Part shown: positions 53,252-62,866 of the stretch, in pieces
Layout of the letters: every line of letters begins with the position of its first letter
Position numbering within the stretch: position 1 is the first letter of the stretch
Source: Chloracidobacterium sp.
GTDB taxonomy: Bacteria; Acidobacteriota; Blastocatellia; Pyrinomonadales; Pyrinomonadaceae
Direction: 5' to 3'
NCBI GenBank assembly: GCA_016720705.1
Contig: JADKKB010000005.1
Span: 663,501-727,500 of the forward strand
Length of the DNA stretch: 64,000 bases
The notes under the pieces: generated by a model
The model's input: only the letters and a program-made list of their open reading frames with translations
The model's database searches: none
What the model was told of the DNA's origin: nothing
Program-made: the position numbers and the translations under genes

Positions 53252-53294
53252 ACAAAAAAACACGGAAGGGTTCAATTTCTTGAATCACCTTCCG
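53252..53294 (-). terminator. Terminator of the small minus-strand gene
   Basis: CGGAAGG (53263-53269) pairs with CCTTCCG (53288-53294), with an inner TTCAA/TTGAA stem; on the minus strand a T run follows. It lies between two convergent genes and may also stop the phosphatase gene. Confidence 0.75.
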
Positions 53295-53326
53295 CGTTCC
53301 TTCAGTTGAATTGAAGCCGACCGCTC

Positions 53327-53584
53327 TCAGTGTGCCGTCAAAGAGCAGTGGAGATTATCGCCGCCCGGCACGACGGGTGCCGTGTAATTATCGTAGTTGA
53401 TCTTGTCATTCCCGGTTGAGAACGCATAGATATCAAAACCGTAGGCATCAAGAAAGTCCGTGATCTCCTGCGTTCGGTCCATATAGATCGCCTCGGTAAA
53501 CCCGAGTTCACCGCGAATTTGGATAAGTCGCTCGATGACTTCCAACGGTGCAAAACATTGATCCGGATCCTTGAATGTAGCCAT
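53327..53584 (-). CDS. Small protein of unknown function
   Basis: About 85 residues from the ATG at 53584, preceded by GAGGG. A longer in-frame start at 53731 would add 49 residues encoded by AT-rich, promoter-like DNA, so I prefer the short form. The sequence (EVIERLIQIRGELGFTEAIY, then ITDFLDAYGFDIYAF) suggests a compact alpha/beta protein. No family recognised. A strong terminator directly after it supports expression. Confidence 0.5.
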   Translation of the reverse strand: MATFKDPDQCFAPLEVIERLIQIRGELGFTEAIYMDRTQEITDFLDAYGFDIYAFSTGNDKINYDNYTAPVVPGGDNLHCSLTAH

Positions 53585-53772
53585 ATACCCTCGCTTGTGA
53601 TACCTGCCATCAGGTAACGGACAACTCTTTAGATAACGATCTGCACCTAAAGGTTGTTCACAGAATTTAGAGCTTTTTGTAAATATGGTATTAATAGACA
53701 AGTCGTGAATTTTATTGAATTTTCGAAGCACTTCGAATATAGTTAGGGTGAATCTTCCCCAAGGAGAAAATT

Positions 53773-54906
53773 ATGATGAAGATCGCATTTCGAGTTTTCT
53801 GTGTAGGTATTCTGACGGTTATGTCGCTGACCGTCGGATTTTCGCAGACCGACCGTGAGCTTGCGACCGCCGCAGCGGGCGACAAATATGTCATTTCGGC
53901 AAAAGCCGGCGGCGTTAATTTTGTCGAGGGTGCTGTTGGGATCGTCAGGAAAGCAGGTCGAAGCGGGCTATTACTGAAGCGGGACGAGATCTTGGTCGGT
54001 GACCGGGTTTCAACCGGATCAGATGGAAAAGCAGAGATTTTGTTAAATCCTGGCTCGTATATGCGTATAGGCCCAAATTCGTCATTCGAATTTACGACCG
54101 TTTCACTTGATGACCTCCGGATACGGCTCGACAGCGGGTCCGCGATATTTGAGGTATTTGCGGCAGATGAGTTTAGGGTAACTGTCAATACTCCAAAGAC
54201 GAAGGTCAACCTAATGCAGACCGGCGTATATCGTATCGATGTCAACGTTGACGGCGGAGCGAAGGTCGCCGTTTGGGAGGGCCAGGCGCAGCTTGGGGAT
54301 TCGACCGCCGGGATTATTAAAAAGGGTCGTCAAGCAACCGTAACCAAGGGAGTTGCCCGTATAGCTAAGTTTGATCGCGGTGAGCGTGACCCTTTCGAAC
54401 AATGGAGCCGCAACCGAGCAAAAGAGTTGGCAAAGAATGTCGCGAAGCTGAGAAATCGCGGAATGCGTAACGCACTGATGGCGTCACATATGAACGGAGG
54501 TTGGGGACTCTATAATTCCTTCGGATTGTGGGTTTACGATTCTATGTTCGGTTCGTCCTGCTTTTTGCCATTCGGATATGGATGGGGATCGCCGTACGGA
54601 TGGGGATTTGGGAACTCGATATGGTACTACCACATTCCGATATGGACTCCGCCGGTAATTGTGAATAACACCCCGACCGTCACGCCTATTGTTACGGCCG
54701 GAAACCGTCTTCCCACGCCGCCGTTTGTTCGACTTCAGCAAAACGGAGGCGGATTTTCGGGCGGTGGACGCATCATTCAGGATTCGGGAGTAGGTTCGTC
54801 GCCGGATTACACAGGATCGCGAGGCGGCAGTTCCGGATCGACCTACGTTCCTCCACCACCTCCGCCGCCACCTGTAAATACGGGTGCACGCACGAGGCCT
54901 AACTGA
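53773..54906 (+). CDS. Secreted FecR-domain protein with Gly/Trp/Pro-rich tail
   Basis: 377 residues with a signal peptide (AFRVFCVGILTVMSLTVGFSQ). A FecR-type beta-helix domain spans about 50-200 (VGDRVSTGSDGKAEILLNPGS, FRVTVNTPKTKVNLMQTGVY). The C-terminal third is low in complexity: Trp/Tyr/Gly repeats (YGWGSPYGWGFG) and a Pro-rich end. Free-standing FecR-domain proteins outside iron uptake are common in Acidobacteriota and of unknown role. AAGGAG precedes the ATG. No TonB receptor or sigma factor lies nearby, so iron signalling is unlikely. Confidence 0.85.
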   Translation: MMKIAFRVFCVGILTVMSLTVGFSQTDRELATAAAGDKYVISAKAGGVNFVEGAVGIVRKAGRSGLLLKRDEILVGDRVSTGSDGKAEILLNPGSYMRIGPNSSFEFTTVSLDDLRIRLDSGSAIFEVFAADEFRVTVNTPKTKVNLMQTGVYRIDVNVDGGAKVAVWEGQAQLGDSTAGIIKKGRQATVTKGVARIAKFDRGERDPFEQWSRNRAKELAKNVAKLRNRGMRNALMASHMNGGWGLYNSFGLWVYDSMFGSSCFLPFGYGWGSPYGWGFGNSIWYYHIPIWTPPVIVNNTPTVTPIVTAGNRLPTPPFVRLQQNGGGFSGGGRIIQDSGVGSSPDYTGSRGGSSGSTYVPPPPPPPPVNTGARTRPN

Positions 54907-54919
54907 TCTGACACGATCA

Positions 54920-54956
54920 ATAACAAGAGGAGCCGAACGGCTCCTCTTGTTATTTT
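54920..54956 (+). terminator. Strong terminator after the FecR gene
   Basis: ATAACAAGAGGAGCCG (54920-54935) and its reverse complement (54938-54953) form a 16-bp perfect stem followed by TTTTA. The far arm overlaps the stop of the convergent CPBP gene. Confidence 0.92.
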
Positions 54957-55846
54957 ATCAACCAGAAAAATATTCCGCTCGGGTCGATCGAGGGTGGGTT
55001 CGCTGTGTTGGTCTCGATCAGGATCATCACTGATTGGAGGCCATTGAAGACCATATGTAGCACAATGCACGGCCAAAGATTTTTTGACCGCACCCGCAGT
55101 CCTGTTAGTGTCACGCTAAGTAGTGTGAGTAGAAAAATCGTCGAATAACTCGGATAGTACTGAGGCACGTGAACCAGCGCAAACATTAGCGTGACGACCA
55201 AAAACGCGATCGGCACACCCGCCGCGCGCTGGATCGCGGAATAGAGCAATCCGCGGTAAACAACTTCTTCGACGATCGGGGCTGTAAAGGTCGCCATAAA
55301 GACTACGAGATACACGGTGGCACGCGAGCTACGCAAAATTCGGATCAGGTCGTTTTCCTGCTCGGGTACATAATGTCCGACTATCGATGCGATCGTCAGA
55401 AATCCCGCTAAAATTGCAACGTAGTGCCACCACCGAACTCCGCCTGATTCCCAACCGAGTGTTTGTCGAAATGAAAATTTACGTCCCTTAGTAATGACTA
55501 TCCAAGCAAAAAGCAATGTCAGAAGATGTGCCGGAATAATCGCCAATACCTGCAGAAAGATCGCCGTCTTGTCTGTTTGGGCAAATTCGACCATTGCGGT
55601 GTTGTCGGTGATCGGCGGGTCGAGCGTAAGCAAATACGGTAAAAGGGTGATCCCCGGCAAGACGATAATTAGAATCACACTTATCACCCATCCGCCGAAA
55701 GCCGCGGGTAGACCCCAGGGTGGATCGTTAGGCGAGTTACGTGGAGCGTCCGTCGGTGCCGTGGGGATTGGCAACTGCGAATAAAAGTTTGTTTCGTCTT
55801 GGTTATGCACGAAGAAGAGTTTAGCCAAAAGACCGTTCACTTCCAA
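54950..55846 (-). CDS. CPBP-family intramembrane metalloprotease
   Basis: 298 residues with about seven membrane segments. The CPBP/Abi motifs are present: EEVVYRG (EExxxR), HVPQYYP and the late HMVFN. These enzymes cleave prenylated or bacteriocin-related substrates inside the membrane, though most bacterial members have no known substrate. An N-terminal polar stretch (FVHNQDETNFYSQLPIPTAP) is followed by GWVISVILIIVLPGITLL. It is divergent from kdsB and ends in the FecR terminator. Confidence 0.9.
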   Translation of the reverse strand: MEVNGLLAKLFFVHNQDETNFYSQLPIPTAPTDAPRNSPNDPPWGLPAAFGGWVISVILIIVLPGITLLPYLLTLDPPITDNTAMVEFAQTDKTAIFLQVLAIIPAHLLTLLFAWIVITKGRKFSFRQTLGWESGGVRWWHYVAILAGFLTIASIVGHYVPEQENDLIRILRSSRATVYLVVFMATFTAPIVEEVVYRGLLYSAIQRAAGVPIAFLVVTLMFALVHVPQYYPSYSTIFLLTLLSVTLTGLRVRSKNLWPCIVLHMVFNGLQSVMILIETNTANPPSIDPSGIFFWLIK

Positions 55847-55899
55847 GTTCGTGATTCCCGAATTGAATCTGGACCGGATTCGCGGTAGTCTATTCTCCC

Positions 55900-56706
55900 G
55901 TGGAGCAACACGGGAAAAATCAACATAATTTGATCGTAGCTATTATCCCGGCGAGGTACGCGTCAACGCGTTTGCCCGGCAAGCTTCTTATTGAAGTCGC
56001 CGGTAAACCGTTGATAATCCATACGTTACAACAGGCTTTGAAGGCCAAGACAGTTGATCGAGTAATTGTGGCGACCGATGATCAGCGAATACTCGATGCG
56101 GTTTGCCGATTCGGTGGCGAGTCCGTGATGACCTCACACGAGCATTCGACGGGCAGTGACCGGATCGCGGAGGTTGCCGCAGGATTACCCCAGAAAACGA
56201 TTGTCGTTAACGTGCAGGGTGACGAACCGGTGATCTCGCCGAATACGATCGATCTCGCCGTCGAGGCGATGCTGGCGGATCCGGAGTGCGACATTGTTAC
56301 CACTTGTGAAGCGATCGCCGACATAAGCGATGTATTGAGTCCGGATGTTGTAAAAGTCGTCGTCGACCACAGTGGCAGAGCTTTGTACTTCTCTCGTTCG
56401 CCGATCCCGTATCCGCGCGAGGCCGTCATTCGAGATGGATCGATCGAAGCCGCGTTGAACAGTGACTCAGGTTTGCTTTCGTCATTTCGAAAACATACCG
56501 GAATGTACGTTTATCGACGTGAATATTTGCTTGGGTTATGCAAAATGCGGCAGTCGGTTCTAGAAAGATCTGAAATGCTCGAACAACTTCGAGCGATGGA
56601 AAACGGTGCAAAGATACGCGTGATTGAGGTTGTGGATCCTTCGATCGGGGTCGATAACGTCGATGATCTTGCACGTGTTCGGAGGTTGATCGAATCGGAT
56701 GGGTGA
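55900..56706 (+). CDS. kdsB: 3-deoxy-manno-octulosonate cytidylyltransferase
   Basis: 268 residues with a GTG start. Activates KDO with CTP to CMP-KDO for lipopolysaccharide inner core. The signature IIPARYASTRLPGKLL is the nucleotide-binding start of KdsB, and NVQGDEPVI follows. It is the first gene of a block with pyrG (CTP supply), kdsA and kdsC. The next ORF overlaps its end by eight bases. Confidence 0.95.
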   Translation: MEQHGKNQHNLIVAIIPARYASTRLPGKLLIEVAGKPLIIHTLQQALKAKTVDRVIVATDDQRILDAVCRFGGESVMTSHEHSTGSDRIAEVAAGLPQKTIVVNVQGDEPVISPNTIDLAVEAMLADPECDIVTTCEAIADISDVLSPDVVKVVVDHSGRALYFSRSPIPYPREAVIRDGSIEAALNSDSGLLSSFRKHTGMYVYRREYLLGLCKMRQSVLERSEMLEQLRAMENGAKIRVIEVVDPSIGVDNVDDLARVRRLIESDG

Positions 56707-56986
56707 TTGGATAGGTCTCATAGTATTTGTGCTCATCGTCATCGGAGCCCTTGTCGGCTTAAAGATGCTGAGTAAGCCGCAAACACGGACTTCGGAGGAG
56801 TTCGAACGAAATGCCGCCGAGGGGACGACGGCACTTGGGGCATCGATGAATGCATTACAGGAATTGATGAATCCTGAAGCGGCCAAATCCAAGGAAGTAA
56901 TAACGCAGATGAAAGACGGACGCTACCAAAAGAAGAAACGCGAGGGAAAGGCAGACAGTAATGACAATGATCGCGAAAGCGACTGA
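56699..56986 (+). CDS. Small single-pass membrane protein
   Basis: 95 residues: one N-terminal membrane helix (LIVFVLIVIGALVGLKML) and a charged tail (MKDGRYQKKKREGKADSNDN). It overlaps kdsB by eight bases and ends 12 bases before pyrG, so it is surely co-translated with them. No family recognised. Its fixed place between the KDO and CTP genes suggests an envelope-related role, by inference only. Confidence 0.75.
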   Translation: MGDWIGLIVFVLIVIGALVGLKMLSKPQTRTSEEFERNAAEGTTALGASMNALQELMNPEAAKSKEVITQMKDGRYQKKKREGKADSNDNDRESD

Positions 56987-56998
56987 TTCGGGGGAATA

Positions 56999-58711
56999 AT
57001 GACTGAAAAGACGACTAAATACATATTTGTGACCGGCGGTGTTGTTTCGAGTCTTGGGAAAGGACTAGCGGCGAGTTCGATCGGGTGCCTGCTCGAGGCC
57101 CGGGGAATGAATGTGCAGATGATGAAGCTAGATCCATATATCAATGTCGATCCGGGCACGATGTCACCGTTTCAGCACGGTGAGGTGTTTGTGACCGACG
57201 ATGGTGCCGAGACCGACCTCGATCTCGGCCATTACGAGAGGTTTACTCACGCAAAACTCTCGCAGGCGAATAACTGGACCAGCGGACGAATCTACCAGTC
57301 GGTCATCAACAAAGAACGTCGTGGTGAGTATTTGGGCAAAACGATCCAAGTGATCCCACATATTACTGACGAAATAAAGGCCGCCGTGCGAACAGTTGCG
57401 GATATGCACAAGCCGGATATTCTGATCGTCGAGATCGGCGGAACTGTCGGCGATATTGAGTCACTGCCGTTTTTGGAAGCCATCCGCCAGATGGGCAACG
57501 AAGAAGGACGTAATAATGCGATCTTTATCCACGTTACGCTCGTGCCTTTCATTGCTGCCGCCGGCGAACTCAAAACCAAGCCGACGCAGCACAGCGTCCG
57601 CGAGTTGCGCGAGATCGGTATCTCGCCGGATATCTTGTTATGCCGTTCGGATCGTCCTTTGCCTTCGGACCTGCGCAAGAAGATCGGCCTTTTTTGCAAC
57701 GTTCAGGAAAACGCCGTGATCTCAGCTCTCGATGTGCCTTCGATATACGAGGTTCCGCTGGCATTTCACGAGCAGGCCCTGGACGAACTGATCGTTAGCA
57801 ACCTGCATTTAACGGAGGCTTTTCCATTGGTGGACCTCCGGCGTTGGCGTGAACTAGTGTCGACGATCAAGGATCCGACCGGCGGGAACGTCAAGGTCGC
57901 GATCGTTGGGAAATACGTTGAACTCGAGGATTCGTATAAGTCATTGCGCGAGGCTCTGACCCACGCGGGCGTCGCAAACAACCTGCGTGTGAACGTCACT
58001 TGGATCGAATCGGAAAATTTGATGAAGGACGACTATGAGAACGAACTTCAAGACTATGACGCTATTCTGGTACCGGGCGGATTTGGCAAACGCGGTATCG
58101 GCGGTATGCTTCGGGCGATAAAATACGCACGCAGATCCGGCACGCCTTACTTTGGCATTTGTCTCGGAATGCAGACTGCCTGTATCGAGTTTGCCCGCAA
58201 TGTCTGCGGACTACGGGACGCGGATTCGACAGAATTTAACGAGGAAACGCCGTTTCCGATCATCTTTAAGCTACGAGATCTGGTCGACGTCGAAGAACTT
58301 GGCGGGACCATGCGACTCGGTGAGTGGGCGTGTGAGTTGAAACAGGACACGCTAGCACGCGAGGTTTACCACGGAGCATCGGAGATCGGCGAACGGCACC
58401 GTCATCGATTTGAATTCAATCCGGAATTTCGAGAAGCTCTTGAACGAGAAGGGCTCGTTTTCAGCGGCATTTCGCCGGATGGGAAATTCATCGAAATTGT
58501 AGAATTGCCGCGAACGACGCACCCACATTTCATAGCTTGCCAATTCCACCCGGAGTATAAGTCAAAGCCGTTGGACGCTCATCCGCTGTTTACGGCATTT
58601 GTGGCTGCGGCATGGGACAACCGCGTGAAGAGCGAAAATCTCGAGCACGATGTTTCTCGCGAAGTCACAACGGAAGCTTCTGAGCGAGTCGAGGTCGGCG
58701 CGGACGAATAA
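56999..58711 (+). CDS. pyrG: CTP synthase
   Basis: 570 residues. Aminates UTP to CTP with glutamine. The N-terminal synthase domain begins FVTGGVVSSLGKGLAASS, and the C-terminal amidotransferase has the Cys nucleophile in GICLGMQTACIEF and the His/Glu pair in CQFHPEYKS. Length is slightly above the usual 535-550, due to a charged C-terminal tail. Lying between kdsB and kdsA, it can supply CTP for KDO activation. Confidence 0.96.
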   Translation: MTEKTTKYIFVTGGVVSSLGKGLAASSIGCLLEARGMNVQMMKLDPYINVDPGTMSPFQHGEVFVTDDGAETDLDLGHYERFTHAKLSQANNWTSGRIYQSVINKERRGEYLGKTIQVIPHITDEIKAAVRTVADMHKPDILIVEIGGTVGDIESLPFLEAIRQMGNEEGRNNAIFIHVTLVPFIAAAGELKTKPTQHSVRELREIGISPDILLCRSDRPLPSDLRKKIGLFCNVQENAVISALDVPSIYEVPLAFHEQALDELIVSNLHLTEAFPLVDLRRWRELVSTIKDPTGGNVKVAIVGKYVELEDSYKSLREALTHAGVANNLRVNVTWIESENLMKDDYENELQDYDAILVPGGFGKRGIGGMLRAIKYARRSGTPYFGICLGMQTACIEFARNVCGLRDADSTEFNEETPFPIIFKLRDLVDVEELGGTMRLGEWACELKQDTLAREVYHGASEIGERHRHRFEFNPEFREALEREGLVFSGISPDGKFIEIVELPRTTHPHFIACQFHPEYKSKPLDAHPLFTAFVAAAWDNRVKSENLEHDVSREVTTEASERVEVGADE

Positions 58712-58734
58712 CAGAAGGACGGCGAAGGGATACG

Positions 58735-59568
58735 ATGCTGAATCAATATTTTGGAAATGCCCGCTATAGATCGGTATTAGTAACCTTGCTTGTTCTTTTG
58801 ATCGTCCAAACGGCCGCAGCCCACGAGTACTGGATTGAATCAAGTAATTTCTTTCTTCGCATCAGCGAGGTGTCGTCCGTGAGGCTATTTGTAGGTGAGG
58901 CCCTCATATCTGAAACGGAGATGCCCTTCCAAGCCTCCAAGACAAACTCATTTCAGATGTTTTCCCCGAACGGGGCGTTTGATATGCGTACATTGGCCGA
59001 GGATGATCGAAAGCCCATCGTGAATTTTTCGGCTGATCGCTCTGGAACGTATGTTTTGGCGATGGAGCGCGGATGGTCTTACATCACGCTCGATGCGGAC
59101 AAATTCGAAGATTACCTCACCGAAGAAGGGATGGATTACGTCATCACCGAACGGGCTCGGCTCGGTGAGGCGAAAAAGCAAGGGCGAGAACGTTACAGCC
59201 GATATCTAAAAACGATGATACAGGTCGGAGTGAACCGGACCGGGAATGCTAAGGCGAGATACGGAGGGCGGCTAGAGATAGTCGCGCTCGACAATCCTTA
59301 TAACAAAAAGGTGGGCGACACGATGCAGTTTCAGGTATTTTTTGGCGGAGCACCGCTCGCATCGAAAGCCGTTTTTGCCGACAACCGCGATGGCGATACG
59401 GTATCTACCCGGAAAATGGTCTCCGACAAGGATGGTAAGGTGGAGGTCAAAGTCGACGGAAAGGGCATTTGGCTAATTCGGCTTGTTTATATGCAGAGAT
59501 GCTCAAAGTCGTGTGGCGACGCCGACTGGGAAAGCTTCTGGGGAGCCCTGACATTTGGGGTTAAATGA
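58735..59568 (+). CDS. Secreted DUF4198/NikM-like protein
   Basis: 277 residues with an N-terminal signal (SVLVTLLVLLIVQTAAAHEYW). The mature start AHEYWIESSNFFL resembles DUF4198 proteins, which include periplasmic NikM-like parts of cobalt/nickel transporters and often begin with a metal-binding His. A late Cys pair (MQRCSKSCGDADWESFW) is unusual. Function here is unknown; metal binding is only suggested by family. It sits between pyrG and kdsA, about 24 bases after pyrG. Confidence 0.8.
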   Translation: MLNQYFGNARYRSVLVTLLVLLIVQTAAAHEYWIESSNFFLRISEVSSVRLFVGEALISETEMPFQASKTNSFQMFSPNGAFDMRTLAEDDRKPIVNFSADRSGTYVLAMERGWSYITLDADKFEDYLTEEGMDYVITERARLGEAKKQGRERYSRYLKTMIQVGVNRTGNAKARYGGRLEIVALDNPYNKKVGDTMQFQVFFGGAPLASKAVFADNRDGDTVSTRKMVSDKDGKVEVKVDGKGIWLIRLVYMQRCSKSCGDADWESFWGALTFGVK

Positions 59569-59652
59569 GGTCAGAACGTAATATAATAGTAACTTAATGA
59601 CGACGAACTGTTTCGACTATAAGCTGGGGCTGGTCTTGACGGTGTTATTGAT

Positions 59653-60468
59653 ATGCAACGATTTAATATAGACAATGTCACATTTGGCGGCGGTGAACTT
59701 GCGTTTATCCTTGGGCCTTGCGTCGTGGAATCGATCGAGCACGCGAGGATGATGTCAAATTCGATCAAGGAAATATGTGATCGGGTCGGCGTAAGTTTCG
59801 TTTATAAATCTTCGTTCGATAAGGCAAATCGTAGCTCGATCGATAGTTTTCGCGGAGAGGGAATGGACTTTGGACTGGAGATCCTTTCCAGGATCAAGGA
59901 CGAGATCGGCGTCCCTATAATCACCGACATTCATGAGCCGTGGCAAGCCGCAAAGGCTGCAACAGTTGCAGATATGTTGCAGATACCCGCATTCCTCTGC
60001 CGTCAGACCGACCTGCTTGTGGCCGCCGCCGCCACTGGAAAGGCCGTAAATGTCAAAAAAGGGCAATTTCTTGCGCCTTGGGACGCAAAGAATATAGTGG
60101 ATAAGCTTACGGAAGCGGGTTGCGAAAAGATCTTGCTGACCGAACGGGGGGCGAGTTTTGGGTACAATAATCTTGTCGTTGATCTGCGATCGTTCCCGAT
60201 AATGCGTTCGTTCGGCGTTCCGGTCGTTTTCGACGTGACGCATTCGCTCCAATTGCCGGGCGGACTCGGAAAGGCAACCGACGGGCAGGGCCAATACATC
60301 GAACATTTTGCTCGAGCTGGAGTTGCGTGCGGTGTTGATGCTGTTTTTATGGAGGTTCACAATGATCCGTCCAAAGCCCCAAGCGATGGGCCGAACCAAC
60401 TGCCGCTTGGGCGACTCGAATCTCTGCTTACGAAACTCAAGGCAATTCACGAACTTGTAGCTGAATAA
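59653..60468 (+). CDS. kdsA: 3-deoxy-8-phosphooctulonate synthase
   Basis: 271 residues. Condenses arabinose-5-phosphate with PEP to KDO-8-phosphate. ILGPCVVES, SFDKANRSSIDSFRG and GQFLAPWDAKN are family signatures. CGVDAVFMEVHNDPSKAPSD shows the late His/Asp. I see no Cys in the CGPS-type metal position of GPCVVE other than the family Cys, so metal dependence should be checked against known types. Possible promoter: TATAAT at 59579-59584 is preceded by no clear -35. Confidence 0.94.
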   Translation: MQRFNIDNVTFGGGELAFILGPCVVESIEHARMMSNSIKEICDRVGVSFVYKSSFDKANRSSIDSFRGEGMDFGLEILSRIKDEIGVPIITDIHEPWQAAKAATVADMLQIPAFLCRQTDLLVAAAATGKAVNVKKGQFLAPWDAKNIVDKLTEAGCEKILLTERGASFGYNNLVVDLRSFPIMRSFGVPVVFDVTHSLQLPGGLGKATDGQGQYIEHFARAGVACGVDAVFMEVHNDPSKAPSDGPNQLPLGRLESLLTKLKAIHELVAE

Positions 60469-60487
60469 AGCCCGCGATGATGTTCAA

Positions 60488-62743
60488 ATGAATAAACAAC
60501 TGATCACGATCATTGTCCTAGTACTATTTTCCTTCGTACTATCGGCACAGGGCCAGGATGAGACCCGCTCGATACAGACCTGGAAGGTGCAGAAATACGA
60601 TGTGTCGGCGACCTTACCGTCGGATGCGGCGTCGCGAAGTGCAGGATTTACTGCCGTTCTGTCGTTACGAAATATTTCCGGCAAATCTGCAGGGTCTCTG
60701 ACGCTGCGGATCAGTCCATTTGCAGATATCACATCTATTAAGATAAACGATGCAGCGACCGACTTTACGAAGAGCGAGGAAAAAGTTGGGTCTGCAGGTA
60801 GTTTGCAGCGGATAGCGATGCGATTTCCGGCGATAAACGCGGACGCGACGCTTACAGCCTCGGTTGAATACAGGCTCAACCTAAAGGAAAACACCAGCCT
60901 CGCGACGATCTCGCCGATCGGCACACAGTTTCTACCGCTTTCATTTTGGTATCCGACGCCGACGAGTTGGTTCTTTAATCGTGGCGGCGATAGGGCACCT
61001 TTCAGGCTCCGAGTTAACAGTCCCGGCCCGACAGTGCTCACTTCGGGTGTTGAAACTACAAGCGGATTTGATGAGAAGATCAACGGACAACCTTATTTTG
61101 TCTCCGGCAGTTGGGACTTGATAAATTCAAGCGGCGTTGCGGTTTATGGACCGAAATCAGCGTCAAACGAAGCTCAAAAACGGATCGCAGAACTCGCGGC
61201 ATTGTTCGCGGAGGCACGTACATTTATGTCGGGAACGCTCGGGGCTGCCCCCGAAGCACCGCTTAAGATCATTGTGGTGCGGCGAGGTGCCGGATTTTCG
61301 GGCGGCGGCACGGTGCTTATCGACGAGTCGGTACTCAGACGCTCAAAGATCGATTCTTTGACCGCCACGTCTATAGCGGAGGCCGCAGCTAAAATATGGT
61401 TAGGCGGGTCAGTTACGACTAGCGGCGAGGGGTACGCGATACTTCAGGAAGGGTTGTCACGTTATCTAGCTACTCAATTTATCGAATCTAAATACGGCAA
61501 GGACGTCGCCGACAATGAGCGTCTGAGACAAAGGACTGCGTATGCCGCAGTTTCAAAGCGTGACGGCCCGATGCGGGCGTCCTCGCCGCTAGATGATTTT
61601 TTCTATTCGCAGGCGGCAAATAAAGGAGCTATGGCTTGGAGGCTTCTGGAAAGAAAACTCGGCAAAGCGGACTTTTCGGCGATATTAAGGGCCAATATGG
61701 CTGACGGCGACCTGAATATGGCCGAGTTAAGGATGGCGTTCTCATCCGCCAAGGACATTGTCGATTACGTTTTGGATCAAACCACCGAAATGAACCTGCT
61801 CGTCGGCATCCCCCAAGTTGTTGGTGATACATCGAAAGTCGCACTCCGAAATACCGGACTTTTGGATGCTACGATCACCGTCAAGGCAACCACAGCCAGC
61901 GGCCAAATTATCGAGTCTCCAACCACCATCAAGGCACAGAGTTACGGCGAGGTGAGCTTTAAGTCGCCGTCCCCGATCGTTCGTGTCGAAGTCGACACGG
62001 AAAAGCTATATCCACAATTCGAATACTCCGACGATGTCGCACCAAAAGAGCTTTCGGACAGCGATCCGATCCTTGCCGTTAAACGAGCCTTTGATAAACA
62101 GGACTTTGCGGGTGCTGAGAAAATTGCACTCATCGTGTTGAAAAGTTCGCCGAGAACGGATGACGTCCGTATTCTGCTCGGGCGCGCATTGCTGGCACTA
62201 GGGCGCAATGTTGACGCCGAACGCGAGTTTAAGGCCATTCTCGAGGAAAAATTACCGAGTTCGCGAAGCCTCGCTTGGGCAAATGTCGGACTTGGAGAAA
62301 CAGCTGCTAGGAGCGGCCAAAACGATGAGGCAGTTAGATTTGCCGAAGCGGCGATTGTGGCAGATGCCGAATACGGAGCGAGTCTAGCTGCCAGAAACCT
62401 CAGAAACCGCGTCGGAGGAACAACGAGTATCGATCCGACAGTCAAGAGTTTCTTTGCCGATTTCGACCGGGCCGCGGTTTCTAACCGAAAAGCCGATGTT
62501 GACGCGCTCATAATGCCGGGCGAAGCGTCGAAATTCGCTGGCGGGATCGCCGGCGGTACCGAACAGTGGCAAACTCAAGTGCGTCAGATCGACAGACTCG
62601 ATGCTAACAATTTGTTGGTTGAGACGAATCTCACGATCAAATTACTGACAAAGGACTCCGAAACCGGAATGGCGGTATTCAGATTGACTAGATCCGGAAA
62701 TGGGTGGAAGCTTAGTGGGGTTGAGACGTTTGAACTCCGTTAG
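60488..62743 (+). CDS. Secreted M1-peptidase-like protein without zinc ligands, with TPR
   Basis: 751 residues with a signal peptide (QLITIIVLVLFSFVLSAQGQ). The layout follows M1 aminopeptidases: an N-terminal beta-rich domain (FRLRVNSPGPTVLTSG), then a helical domain in which HExxHxW is replaced by EAAAKIWLG and the later Glu motif by ILQEGLSRYLATQFIE. Both His ligands are gone, so zinc-dependent cleavage is not expected. The C-terminal part holds two or three TPR-like helices (AGAEKIALIVLKSSPRTDDVR). It lies between kdsA and kdsC, 20 bases after kdsA. Possible role in binding peptide or protein at the envelope; unproven. Confidence 0.75.
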   Translation: MNKQLITIIVLVLFSFVLSAQGQDETRSIQTWKVQKYDVSATLPSDAASRSAGFTAVLSLRNISGKSAGSLTLRISPFADITSIKINDAATDFTKSEEKVGSAGSLQRIAMRFPAINADATLTASVEYRLNLKENTSLATISPIGTQFLPLSFWYPTPTSWFFNRGGDRAPFRLRVNSPGPTVLTSGVETTSGFDEKINGQPYFVSGSWDLINSSGVAVYGPKSASNEAQKRIAELAALFAEARTFMSGTLGAAPEAPLKIIVVRRGAGFSGGGTVLIDESVLRRSKIDSLTATSIAEAAAKIWLGGSVTTSGEGYAILQEGLSRYLATQFIESKYGKDVADNERLRQRTAYAAVSKRDGPMRASSPLDDFFYSQAANKGAMAWRLLERKLGKADFSAILRANMADGDLNMAELRMAFSSAKDIVDYVLDQTTEMNLLVGIPQVVGDTSKVALRNTGLLDATITVKATTASGQIIESPTTIKAQSYGEVSFKSPSPIVRVEVDTEKLYPQFEYSDDVAPKELSDSDPILAVKRAFDKQDFAGAEKIALIVLKSSPRTDDVRILLGRALLALGRNVDAEREFKAILEEKLPSSRSLAWANVGLGETAARSGQNDEAVRFAEAAIVADAEYGASLAARNLRNRVGGTTSIDPTVKSFFADFDRAAVSNRKADVDALIMPGEASKFAGGIAGGTEQWQTQVRQIDRLDANNLLVETNLTIKLLTKDSETGMAVFRLTRSGNGWKLSGVETFELR

Positions 62744-62866
62744 TATGTGATTTTACGGTCGCGAGACGGCTTTATCGCTCTCATATCCGTATTGACGTGA
62801 GTGACCTCGGTATCATCAAAGGAAACGCTGTAGCTATTACAAATCGGAGTTAATGGAACCTATATA

